Source of the DNA: Talpa occidentalis
Taxonomy: Eukaryota; Chordata; Mammalia; Eulipotyphla; Talpidae
Reading direction: 5' to 3'
NCBI RefSeq assembly: GCF_014898055.3
Contig: NW_023604295.1
Location: 71,636,301-71,700,300, forward strand
Length of the DNA stretch: 64,000 nucleotides
Shown: positions 38,914 to 49,875 of the stretch, piece by piece
Layout of the letters: every line of letters begins with the position of its first letter
How positions within the stretch are numbered: position 1 is the first letter of the stretch
The notes under the pieces: model-generated
The model's input: the letters and a program-made list of their open reading frames with translations, nothing else
Told to the model about the DNA's origin: nothing
Databases searched by the model: none
Translations under genes and position numbers: made by a program

Positions 38914-41900
38914 ATGGCAAATACAGATGCTAACATATCAATATTAACTCTAAATGTAAATGGACTAAACTCTTCAATAAAAAGACACAGAGTTGCAGCC
39001 TGGATTAAGAAACAAAACCCAACCTTTTGCTGTCTCCAGGAAACACATTTAGCTACAAAAGATAAAAATAGGCTCAAAGTCAAAGGATGGAAAACAATCC
39101 TACAAGCAAATGGGCCAAAAAAGAAAGCAGGAACAGCTATACTTTTATCAGATAAAACAGACTTCAAACTCAAAAAAATAAAAAGAGACCCCAATGGTCA
39201 CTACATTATGATTAAGGGGACAATACTTCAAGAAGAAATAACACTCATTAACATATACTCACCAAACGAAAGAGCACCAAAATATATCAGACAACTGTTG
39301 TCCTCTCTGAAAACAGACATCAGAGAAAACACATATGTAGTGGGAGACTTCAACACACCACTATCAACAATGGATAGATCAACAAGACAAAAAATAAGTA
39401 AAGAAACTAAAGCTCTAAATAAGGACCTAGAGCATTTGGGCTTAACAGACATCTATAGAACACTAAACCCAAAAAAAACGGAGTACACATTTTTCTCAAG
39501 CGCACACGGATCATTCTCCAGGATCGATCACATACTGGGGCACAAGACAAACATCAACAGATACACCAAGATTGAAATCGTACCAACCATCTTTTCTGAC
39601 CACGAAGGCATCAAACTAGAAATAAATCATAAAAAGAAGGCAAGGAACTATCCTACCTCATGGAGATTAAAAGCCACACTACTGGAAGACCACTGGACTA
39701 ACGAGGAGATCAAAGAAGAAATTAAAAAATTCTTTGAATTGAATGACAAGGAGGACACCAATATCCTAAATGTATGGGATGCAGCAAAAGCAGTAATAAG
39801 AGGAAAATATATAGCAATAGAAGCTCACATCAAAAAACAAGAAAGAACTCAAAGAAACAACCTAATCTCGAAGCTCAAAGATCTAGAAAAAGAACAACAA
39901 AAAAACCCCAGAACCAGTAGAAGAAAAGAAATAATAAAAACCAAAGCAGAAATAAATGAAATTGAAACTAAAAAAACAATCCATAAGATCAATGAAACCA
40001 AGAGCTGGTTCTTCGAAAAACTCAATAAAATAGACAAACCCCTAGCCAGGCTCACAAAGGAAAAAAGGGAGAAAGCACAAATACACAGAATCATAAATGA
40101 AAGAGGAGAAATCACAACGGACACAGCAGAAATCAAAAGAATAATCAGTAACTACTATGAACAGTTATATGGAAACAAGTTCAACAATCTAGAGGAGATG
40201 GACAAATTCCTACAACTCTACAATCACCCAACGCTAGATAAAGAAGAAATAGAACACCTAAACAGGCCAATTACAAGCAGCGAAATTGAAATGGTAATTA
40301 AAAACCTCCCCAAAAACAAAAGCCCAGGACCTGATGGATTTACAAATGAATTCTACCAAACATTCAGAGACGAATTAGTGCCTATCCTTCACAAACTCTT
40401 CCAAAAAATTGAGAAGGAAGGGACAATACCAAACACGTTCTATGAAGCCAATATTACACTAATACCAAAACCGAATAAGGACAACACAAAAAAGGAAAAC
40501 TATAGGCCAATCTCCCTAATGAACACTGATGCAAAAATCCTCAATAAAATTTTAGCTATCAGAATCCAACAATGTATCCATAAGATAATTCACCACGACC
40601 AAGTTGGATTCATTCCAGGGGCACAAGGATGGTTTAACATCCGAAAATCAATCAACGTTATCCAACACATCAACAAAAAGAAATATAAAAACCATATGAT
40701 AATATCAATAGATGCTGAGAAAGCTTTCGACAAAGTGCAACACCCATTCATGATAAAAGCCCTTGAAATTCTTGGGATACAAGGAACATACCTCAACATC
40801 ATAAAGGCCATCTATGACAAGCCAACAGCCAGTATCATTCTCAATGGTGAAAAGCTGAAAGCAATTCCATTAAGATCTGGAACAAGACAAGGATGTCCAC
40901 TCTCACCACTGCTTTTCAATATAATACTGGAAGTCCTAGCCAGAGCAATAAGACAAGAGAAAGACATCCAAGGAATCCAAATAGGAAAAGAAGAAGTCAA
41001 ACTATCACTATTTGCAGATGATATGATAATATACATAGAGAACCCCAAAATCTCCACAGAAAAACTAATTCAACTCATCAATCAATTCAGTAAAGTGGCA
41101 GGATACAAAATCATCACGCAAAAGTCAGTAGCCTTCCTATACACAAACAATAAATCTGAAGAAGAAGAAATCAAAAAAACCACCCCTTTTATTATCGAAA
41201 CAAAAAAATCAAATATTTGGGAATAAATCTAACAAAAGAGGTAAAGGACCTATACAAAGAAAACTATAAAACACTGTTAAAGAAATAGAAGAAGACACAA
41301 AGAAATGGAAAGACATCCCTGCTCATGGATTGGAAGAATAAACATTATTAAAATGGCCATCCTACCAAAAGCAATATACAGATTCAATGCTATTCCAATC
41401 AAAATCTCAATGGCATTCTTCAAAGAAATAGAACAATTATTGATGAAATTCATATGGAATCACCAAAAACCCCGAATAGCCAAAGCTCTACTGAAAAAAA
41501 AGAAGGAAATGGAGGCATCACACTCCCAGACTTCAAACTATACTACAAAGCCATAATCATCAAAACTGCATGGTATTGGAACAAGAACAGACATACAGAC
41601 CAATGGAATCGAATAGAAAATCCAGAAATAAACCCACAGATTTATGGTCAACTAATCTTTGACAAAGGAGCGAAGACTATGCATTGGAGCAAAGAAAGTT
41701 TGTTCAATAAGTGGTGCTGGGAAAACTGGGTCGCTACATGCAAAAGAATGAAGCTTGACCACTACCTCACACCATACACAAAAATCAACTCAAAATGGAT
41801 TAAAGAACTAGACATAAGACCTGAAACCATAAAATACATAGAAGGAAATATAGGCGAAACACTACGGGATTTGCACATCAAAGACATCTTTACAGACACA

Positions 41901-42736
41901 TCACCCAAAGCAGTGATAGTGAAGAGAAAGATAAACAGCTGGGACTACATCAAATTAAAGAGCTTCTGCACAGCAAAAGAGACAATAACAAAAACAAAGA
42001 GAAACCCCACCAACTGGGAGAACATTTTTGCACCCAACACTAATGATAAAGGACTGATCACAAAAATCTGCAAAGAGCTGATGAGACTCAGCAACAACAA
42101 AGAAAATAATCCAGTCAAAAAATGGGCAGAAGAGCTAAAAGAAACTTCTCTGAAGAGGAAATGCAAATAGCCAACAGACATATGAAAAAATGTTCAACAT
42201 CACTTGTAATCAGGGAAATGCAAATCAAAACTACCATGAGATACCATCTCACACCAGTGAGAATGGCACATATTAAAAAAACTAGCAACAACAAATGTTG
42301 GCGAGGATGTGGAGAAAAAGGAACTCTTGTGCACTGTTGGTGGGAGTGCAAACTGGTCCAACCACTATGGAGAGCTGTGTGGAGATTTCTGGACCTACTA
42401 AACATAGAGCTTCCATATGATCCAGCAATTCCACTCCTAGGTATTTACCCAAAGGACACAGAAACATCAATTCCAAAGAGCACCTGCACTCCTATGTTTA
42501 TAGCAGCACTGTTTACAATAGCTAAGCTTTGGAAACAACCCAAATGCCCAAAAATAGATGACTGGATCAAGAAGATGTGGTACATATACACCATGGAATA
42601 TTACTCAGCATTCAAAAAAGATAAACACATGCAATTTGCAGCAACATGGATGGCACTGGAAGGGATCATACTCAGCGAAATAAGCCAAAAAGAAAAAGAA
42701 AAATACCGGATGGTCTCACTCATAGCAGGAATCTAG
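38914..42736 (+). pseudogene. L1 ORF2 (endonuclease / reverse transcriptase), several frameshifts
   Basis: ORF2p nicks target DNA and reverse-transcribes L1 RNA. The first 770 codons (to 41226) are open. They contain an APE-like endonuclease with [19 protein letters not shown] and SDHEGI, and a reverse transcriptase with the catalytic FADDM at about residue 700. The frame then breaks at least five times: near 41190-41205, 41280, 41300, 41490-41500 and 42130, mostly at oligo-A or oligo-C runs. The segments after these breaks read in succession to a stop at 42736. The C-terminal part keeps the cysteine-rich knuckle [18 protein letters not shown] (42297-42350) and ends MVSLIAGI. Apart from the breaks almost all codons are sense, so inactivation is recent. 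Some shifts could be sequencing errors in homopolymers. Confidence 0.95.
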
Positions 42737-42893
42737 AAAACTTAAATAAGGGACCAGGAAAATGAATATAAGAAAGTGAAAATCAAAATCAACAAAAAAC
42801 TATGAACCAGAGACAATTTTTGGGGGGTGGGGGGCGGGAGGGGAAGGATTGGGGTCAGAATGGGGCGTTTGCAATTGTATGGGGGAATATAAA

Positions 42894-42899
42894 AATAAA
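42894..42899 (+). promoter_or_regulatory. L1 polyadenylation signal
   Basis: AATAAA lies just before the element's A-rich tail. It is on the same strand as GBE1, so it could in principle end the host pre-mRNA early, though L1 signals are usually weak and are read through. The serial 3' transduction in this copy shows its progenitors did read through. Confidence 0.6.
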
Positions 42900-42948
42900 A
42901 TTTAATATTTAAAAAAAATAAAAAAATAAAAAATAAAAAAAAATAAAA

Positions 42949-43020
42949 CCATTTGGATACTATAAAAAAAAAAAAATAAAGTTGAGTTACTTATTACTGA
43001 AAAAAAAAAAAAAAAAAAAA
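42949..43020 (+). mobile_element. Two-step 3' transduced segment of the L1
   Basis: After the L1 3' end and a first A-rich tail come CCATTTGGATACTAT, a 13-base A run, then TAAAGTTGAGTTACTTATTA plus CTG, and a run of about 21 A ending at the target-site duplication. This layout is unique sequence, poly-A, unique sequence, poly-A, as left by two rounds of read-through polyadenylation. Confidence 0.75.
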
Positions 43021-43032
43021 TAAAAATATATT

Positions 43033-43290
43033 GGGCCTCCCCGGTGGTGCAGCGGTTGAGCACTGGGTTGCGAAGCTGCCCACAGCCTCTGCAGCGCCTG
43101 TTCGATCCCTGGCCACCGGCGAGGGTCCCACATGGTGCACAGACCTCTCCTGCTGCCCGCTGCTCCCCTCAGCAGTGTACTTTGTCAGTCTGCCTGTTCT
43201 GCTCTCCACTCTGGTTCTGGTAAGTTCTCTCATCCTCCTGCGCTTCTTACTGTACCTAGTGCTTGTATAAATAAATAAATCTTAAAAAAA
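43033..43290 (+). mobile_element. tRNA-derived SINE, subfamily A, in L1 3' flank
   Basis: It begins GGGCCTCCCCGGTGGTGCAG and ends with TAAATAAATAAATCTT and A's. It is inserted exactly at the L1 3' target-site duplication: AAAAATATATT precedes it and AAAAATATATATATATTG follows it. It therefore arrived after the L1. Confidence 0.93.
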
Positions 43291-43541
43291 AATATATATA
43301 TATTGACATATTGACAGTTAAAATGATTAATATGAATGTTTTTAATATCTAAAAGAAACTATGTTGGGCTGAATTACCTTTTTAGAGATACAGTGTTTTC
43401 AGTACGTCATTTTAAAAAATACTTCATGCTTTGCTATTTTAATAATATTACCATGTTTAGGCCTGTAACTAAAATTACTATTTCTATAATAATAACTAAC
43501 ATTAACTAGTAGGTAAATGTCAGGCAGGGCACCAAGTATTT

Positions 43542-44365
43542 CATTTTTTTATTATTTAAATATTTTATTTTATATAATTCTTACATATTTTTTCATCTTT
43601 GCACAATGTATGCATTTTTGGTTTGGTTATATTCCCCATACAATTGCCCCTCCCCCCTTATTTTGACTTTTGTCCTTACATTCCCTGCCCCTCCCTCCCC
43701 CCTGCTCCATAGTGTGTCTCTGGTTTATAATTGCTTGTTGCTTTTGATTTTTACTTTGTATTGATTAGTCTTTTCCTGGTCTCTTATTTAGGTTTTCTAA
43801 ATTCCTGCTATGAGTGAGACCATCCGGTATTTTTCTTTTTCTTTCTGGCTTATTTCGCTGAGCATGATCCCTTCCAGTGCCATCCATGTTGCTGCAAACT
43901 GCATGTGTTTATCTTTTTTGATTGCTGAGTAATATTCCATTGTGTATATGTACCACATCTTCTTGATCCAGTCATCTATTTTTGGGCATTTGGGTTGCTT
44001 CCATAGCCTAGCTATTGTATGTAGTGCTGCTATAAACATAGGAGTGCAGGTGCCCTTTGGAATTACTGTTTCTGTGTCATTTGGGTAAATACCTAGGAGT
44101 GGGATTGCTGGATCATATGGAAGCTCTATGTTTAATAGTTCAAGAAATCTCCACCCAGCTCTTCATAGTGGTTGAACCAGTTTGCACTCCCACTAGCAGT
44201 GCAGGAGAGTTCCTTTTTCTCCACAACCTTGCCAACATTTGTTGTTGCTAGTTTTTTTTAATAAGTGCCATTCTCACTGGTGTGAGATGGTATCTCATGG
44301 TAGTTTTGATTTGCATTTCCCTGATTACAAGTGATGTTGAACATTTTTTCTTATGCCTGTTGGGT
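43542..44365 (-). mobile_element. 5'-truncated L1, antisense
   Basis: The minus strand carries the L1 3' end, including the ORF2 C-terminus (MFIAALHTIARLWKQ) and the cysteine-knuckle region. A 12-base duplication ACCAAGTATTT(T) flanks it at 43531-43541 and 44366-44377. Its 3' UTR is the class that ends GTGCAAAGATGAAAAAATAT, unlike the full-length element. Confidence 0.93.
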
Positions 44366-44377
44366 ACCAAGTATTTT

Positions 44378-46154
44378 AGATGTATTACTTACATACTTTA
44401 TTTTGTATAGTTTGTACTGCAATTCCATTTACATGGGTTAAGTACTTACTGTTATTATTGTTATGACCATCTTGCAGATTGCAAACTAGGTCATAGTGCT
44501 AAAACAATCTTTTAAGATTAAACACACCTCTGACTTTTTTTTTAACCATGTAAATAGAAGAATGTTTTAGATGACTAGATCTAAATAAGATGGCAAAATT
44601 TTTTTTAGAAATCTAAAATACACTCAGCTTGTATCCATTATGTATCATAAATGAAAATATTGTCAAACACATTAAAAGTAGTAGAGTTAAGAAATTTCTA
44701 CATATTTTTCTTAATATTTTTTGGAAAAGGTTAACTTTCTTTTGGATATTGCATCATCCGTCAACAAGCTTAGGAAACAGGTAGTCAAGAAAATGCTGGA
44801 AAAAGTACTTTGATAAAATGAAGAATTCTAATTTTCAACACAAATTAAATGAAGGAAACAGTTTTCTTTCATTCTTTTCTTCATATGATGCCTTATTTTA
44901 TATTTCATTACTATATAGGAATCTCTCATGAAGCAGAATAGATACAAGAGGTAGAATCAGGTGGCAAAATTCCAGCCCTAGCTGGATCTGCCCCTGGTGC
45001 AGATAGAATAATCATTCTAGTCTACACATTTTTCATTATAAAGGAGGCAGAGTTTTGAGTTAATACAGTTTCTTCCATAAAGGTATTTTATATTTGTGTC
45101 ACCTTTTAAACATCACTTTTGTACTTTGGATTTATAATAAGTAAAAAGGACTGAACCTGTGCTAATTCCACAATATAGCTTCACTGATTATATTATTTAA
45201 CAAATATTATACAAGCAGATTATAAACAAGGAATACAGTGAATTGAACTGTATAGCTCATATTTGGATGAGTAAGCGTTGACTCATATAGAGCTAACTGT
45301 GCCTATGAAAGAAGTAATGTTAAATGGTTAAATTTTTATGTTATAAGATAGTTCTGCAACTGTGCCTTAAAATGAAATACATTAAGTGGGCAAGTTTTAG
45401 TATTATAAAATTATTCTTTATTGAAATATTTATTATGGTATATTTTCTGTCCCATGAGCCTTCCCAGTCTGTTTAATGTTATCCAATATATTTTTAAAAA
45501 TGTTTCAAAAACGTTTCCATTGTAGAAATGAAAACATTTTACCTTTTTTTTTCATTTTACATTTTTATTTAATACTTGACTTGTTTGGTTAGTTAACTGT
45601 TAATCTCTCAGCTACTTACCTTTGATAAATAATACATAGCTTGCCTTGAGCTTATTATTATTTTTATTATGGCCATTATTTTTGACTGTGCTATGTCATA
45701 TAGGTTTAATGTTTTGTAAATATGGTTCCTTTTAAAATGTATTTCTATTCTATGTGATAGTGTTCTATTGGACAGTATCTAGATTTTTCAGTTTTTAAGA
45801 ATAGGTATTTTTATATAAGATCATGCTATTGATTATCACATTATTAAATCATACATAGTCAATGTCTGTAAACCAAATTTTAATAACTGATTCTTCAACA
45901 CTTAGGGTTTTCAATACATAAAATACTAAATATTCTAGTACTCTGAATTGTCTTCCCAATATGTGCATTTATTAATTTTATGATAAAATTTATATTACCC
46001 TGATAAAATTTGTTTTTTTTTTTTACAGTTTTTCCTCCTATATGATTATTTGACTTCTATTTGTTAGTATGTATGCTATATGGCATTGCTATGATGGAAA
46101 CTAAATCAATTTTGTCATCTGTATTCATGGTTAGAGTCCTATTCTGCTCTTTTG
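44378..46154. other. Intron 7 spacer, nothing recognised
   Basis: AT-rich unique sequence. Confidence 0.5.
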
Positions 46155-46740
46155 GTTACCTGTTGCTATTTAACAAAGCCGCTCAAAATGAAGTGACTTT
46201 GAACAACAGCAGCTGCTTATTTTGCTCCCAGATCTGCAATTTCAACATAATGCTTCCAGAACAGCTCACTACTTCATGTTGTGTCATCTGGAGTGGTTCA
46301 ATTAGAGGAGGGAGCATTCACTTTTAAGTGGTCCAATCTCTTGACTGATTGTTGGAGCTGGCAACCAAGTAGGAGCTCAGCCAGGGCTGTGGGCCAGAGA
46401 ACCTCAGTTCTTCTCCAGCCCATTCCATGAGCTACATGGACTTTCACAAGAGTGAGAATCCCAAAAGACAAGACACATAGGCACCATTTCTTAAGGTCTG
46501 GGTCTGGAAATTGATACAGGATCATTTCTACTGTAAACTATACTAAAATTGTTATAGATTCAGGGCTAGGAACATGAACCCCTCTTTTCAGTATGAAGAA
46601 CATTAAAAAAATTAGACATTTCTCATAGTCTAGGTCTGGAAACTGACACAGCATCATTTCTATGCTAAAATAGTTACAGACTCAGGGTCAGGAACATGAA
46701 TCCCTTTTTTCAGTGGGAAGAACATAAAAAAATAAAATTA
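46155..46740 (+). repeat. Old dispersed repeat with internal duplication
   Basis: GTTACCTGTTGCTATTTAAC, GGAGCTCAGCCAGGGCTGTG and AACCTCAGTTCTTCTCCAG fit a known class of old mammalian repeats (MER/MLT type; name uncertain). Its 3' part occurs twice: 46492-46615 and 46625-46740. Confidence 0.55.
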
Positions 46741-48204
46741 GTGCTGTGTTTTAGAATTTTTACATTGAATATGTTTTGGCCACACACAATGAATAGGGAG
46801 CTTCTCGAACTCAAAAGAGTTTTATTGATATACCTGTCTGTGTGGAGATATTTTTCATAATAGTATTTCTGTGATAGTTATATCTGAAATGTATATAAAT
46901 ACATGAAAACTCAAATCTTCACAATGACCGGAACCCTGTCCCCTGACTCCAATCGCCAGAATAGCTGTTCCATCTGTAATTTTGGGTCTGTTCCATATCC
47001 AGATGATATCAGAAACTCAAATTTTTTTTCATGTTTAATATGTGTTCTTTTCCATTCCTTACATTGTATATATTGATTAATATTATACTCCATATTGAAG
47101 TATATTGAAAAGTATATGTACAAATGGTACATGGTTTGTCTAAGTTTTTCTTTAAAAACTTGAATTGATGCTTAAAATTATTATATTTACTACATGAAAA
47201 AGTCGATCTTATATAGAATCAACTTCTATAGAGATATGTTACTGATGCTCATTTCATCCTATCTATATGTCACAACCAGTCACCATTTATAATCTCTGAT
47301 TCAAGTGCCATCATCAAAGTTATCAGAATTAAATCTTTCATTTTGAGTAATACCAGAGATCCTGACTGTGCTATTTCATTACCTGCTATGAATAAATTTC
47401 CAATCAAGAGCTGCCCATGTTTTAATTTTCTGTCTACTCGGCTGAACTGCCTTTTAGCTCTGCTAAATTACTAATGACAGTTCATAACAGAGATTGGGTT
47501 GTCCTGTCTTTACTAGGTAAAGAGAACTTTCTGACAAATCTGTCACCCTTAAGTTTCAGAAGTTTCTAGAGTGAGAAATATGGATATAATTTAGTAGTCT
47601 CTATTTTAAATTCTGTTTTGCATATGCATCTGGCACTATGTAAATGCACTTGATAAAATGACAAAACAACTGCAGATTTGTTGAGCTTAAACAATTGTTA
47701 TACCTAATCTATTTATAAAACTGCAAATGAGTACCTTTTCTTCCTTGAGTATTTCTTTCAAAGATCAGATAGTGAATCTCTAAGGTGATAACCTAATAGC
47801 TTTAATGCTATTTTTTCCCCTTGAACCTTACATTTGGGGACTAAAGTAGTATAAACATGTTATCAGCATGGATTTCTGATGTGACAACTACTAAGCAGGA
47901 GCATACTCTTCTCTTGTCTTGAATTTCTAGAGCTCCTTTCAGAAATGAGGGTGAATCCAGTAATGCTTTTTCAGGGTCTTAATGCCATAGAATAAAATAT
48001 CCCTTAGTATGGACGCTATCATACTGAGGCTTTCTAATCATGCTATAACTTTTCTGCAGTTAGAATATAGAAGGAAATTCATGGAGACCTTTCCTGCTCA
48101 GAGTGGCTATTATGATCTAAGGCTATTTAAGCCTTATCTTAAAAACTTTATTATATTTGTTTTTATAAATGAATAAATTTACTGATTTGAGTGTTAAGCC
48201 AATC
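46741..48204. other. Intron 7 spacer, nothing recognised
   Basis: AT-rich unique sequence. Confidence 0.5.
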
Positions 48205-48330
48205 TTGTATTCCTGTCTGACCTGCTGCTCCTCTTCGCAGTGTATTTCAGTAAATCCGCATGCTCTGCTCCCCATTCTCTCTCTGGCCTACACCCCCGTT
48301 TTTCTGCACAAAAATAAATAAAATCTTTAA
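48205..48330 (+). mobile_element. 5'-truncated SINE, old
   Basis: Only the 3' half remains (GCAGTGTATTTCAGTAAATC ... TCTGGCCTACACCCCCG ... AAATAAATAAAATC). The subfamily is uncertain, B or C. Confidence 0.85.
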
Positions 48331-48496
48331 ATTTCTTCTGATAGATGCCAGAATGTTTAGTACTTTTAAAATTCAAGTAATACAGCAACATTTTAGATAA
48401 ATACCTGTCCTATTTGCTTTATAAGAAGCTCATGATTTTTTTTTTTTAAATTAAAGCATCTGTTATCAAACACAATTGATGATTAAAAAAAAAAAA

Positions 48497-49875
48497 GTGT
48501 CCTTTGGGTAAATACCTAGAAGTGGAGTTGCTGGATCATATGGAAGCTCTATCTTTAGCAGGTTGAGGAATCTCCACACAGCTTTCCATTGTGGTTGGAC
48601 CAGTTTGCACTCCCACCAGCAGTGCAGGAGAGTTCCTTTTTCTCCACATCCTTGCCAATATTTATTGTTGCAAGTGTGTTTTTTTTTTTTTTTTAATATG
48701 TGCCGTTCTCACTGGTATAAGATGGTATCTCATTGTAGTTTTGATTTGCATTTCCCTAATTTCAAGTGATGTTGAACATTTTTTCATTAGCCTGTTGGCC
48801 ATTTGCATTTCCTCTTTGGAGAAGTTTCTTTTTAGCTCTTCTGCCCATTTTTTGACTGGATTATTTACTTTGTTTGTATTGAGTCTCATCAGCTCTTTAA
48901 GTTGTGTGCAAAAATTTTCTCCCAATTGGTGGGGTGTCTCTTTGTTTTGGTTATTGTATCTTTTGCTGTACTGAAGATCTTTAATGTGATGTAGTCCCAG
49001 CTGTTTATCTTTGTCTTCACTGTCACTGCTTTGGGTGATATGTCTTTAAAGATGTTACTGAGGTGCATGTCATATAGTGTTTCACCTATATTTCCTTCTA
49101 TATATTTTATAGTTCAGTTCTTATGTCTAGTTCTATAATCCATTTTGAGTTGTTTTTTGTGCATGGTGTGAGGTGGTAGTCAAGCTTCATTCTTTTGCAG
49201 TAGCAACACAGTTTTCCCAGCACCATTTATTGAACATAACTTTCTTTGCTCCATTGCATATTCTTTGCTCCTTTGTCAAAGATTAGTTGACCATAAATCT
49301 GTGGGTTTATTTCTGGATTTTCTATTTTGTTCCATTGGTCCATGTGCCTGTTCTTGTTCCAGTACCATGCAGTTTTGATGATTATGGCTTTGTAGTACAG
49401 TTTGAAGTCTGGGTGTGTGATACCTCCATTCCCTTCTTCATTTTTTTTTTTTCTACCCCTATGTTTATAACAGCACTATTTACAATGGTTAAGCTATGGA
49501 AACAACCCAAATGCCCAAAAATAGGTGACTGGATCAAGAAGATGTGGTACATATACACAATGGAATATTACTCAGCAATCAAAAAAATAAACTCATGCAA
49601 TTTGCAGCAGCATGGATGGAGCTGGAAGGGATCATGCTCAGCAAATTAAGCCAGAAAGAAAAAGAAAAATACCAGATGGTCTCACTCATAGCAGGGATTT
49701 AGAAAACCTAAATAAGGGGCCAGTAAAAAGACTAATTATAATAAAGTAAAAATCAAAATCAGCACTACAGAGGGATCAAAACAAGGGGTGGGTGGGATTG
49801 TATGGGGACTATAACCAGGATGAAAATGTATACATTGTGCAAAAATGAAAAATGATATAAAAAATATTAAACAAA
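48497..49875. mobile_element. Twin-primed L1 with inverted 5' part
   Basis: Bases 48497-49440 match L1 ORF2 on the minus strand; 49455-49875 match the ORF2 end and 3' UTR on the plus strand. The outer end of the inverted part (complement of the ...YPKD region) and the start of the direct part ([16 protein letters not shown]) are nearly adjacent in L1, about 40 bases apart. This is the layout that twin priming produces. A T-rich stretch at 49440-49453 marks the inversion joint. No clear target-site duplication was found. Confidence 0.88.

Larger units (their letters stand above)
36594..43020 (+). mobile_element. Full-length L1 retrotransposon, sense to GBE1
   Basis: This element has a GC-rich 5' UTR (36594-37807), ORF1, ORF2, a G-rich 3' UTR (GGGGGGTGGGGGGCGGGAGG near 42824) and an A-rich tail. 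It is flanked by a target-site duplication, TAAAAATATATTG, at 36581-36593 and again from 43021, where a SINE interrupts the second copy. Both ORFs carry frameshifts but very few in-frame stops, so it is fairly young but not autonomous. Two short non-L1 segments, each followed by a poly-A run, lie beyond the normal 3' end (42949-43020), as expected for serial 3' transduction. Its orientation matches the host gene, so its own polyadenylation signals lie on the pre-mRNA strand. Confidence 0.95.
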
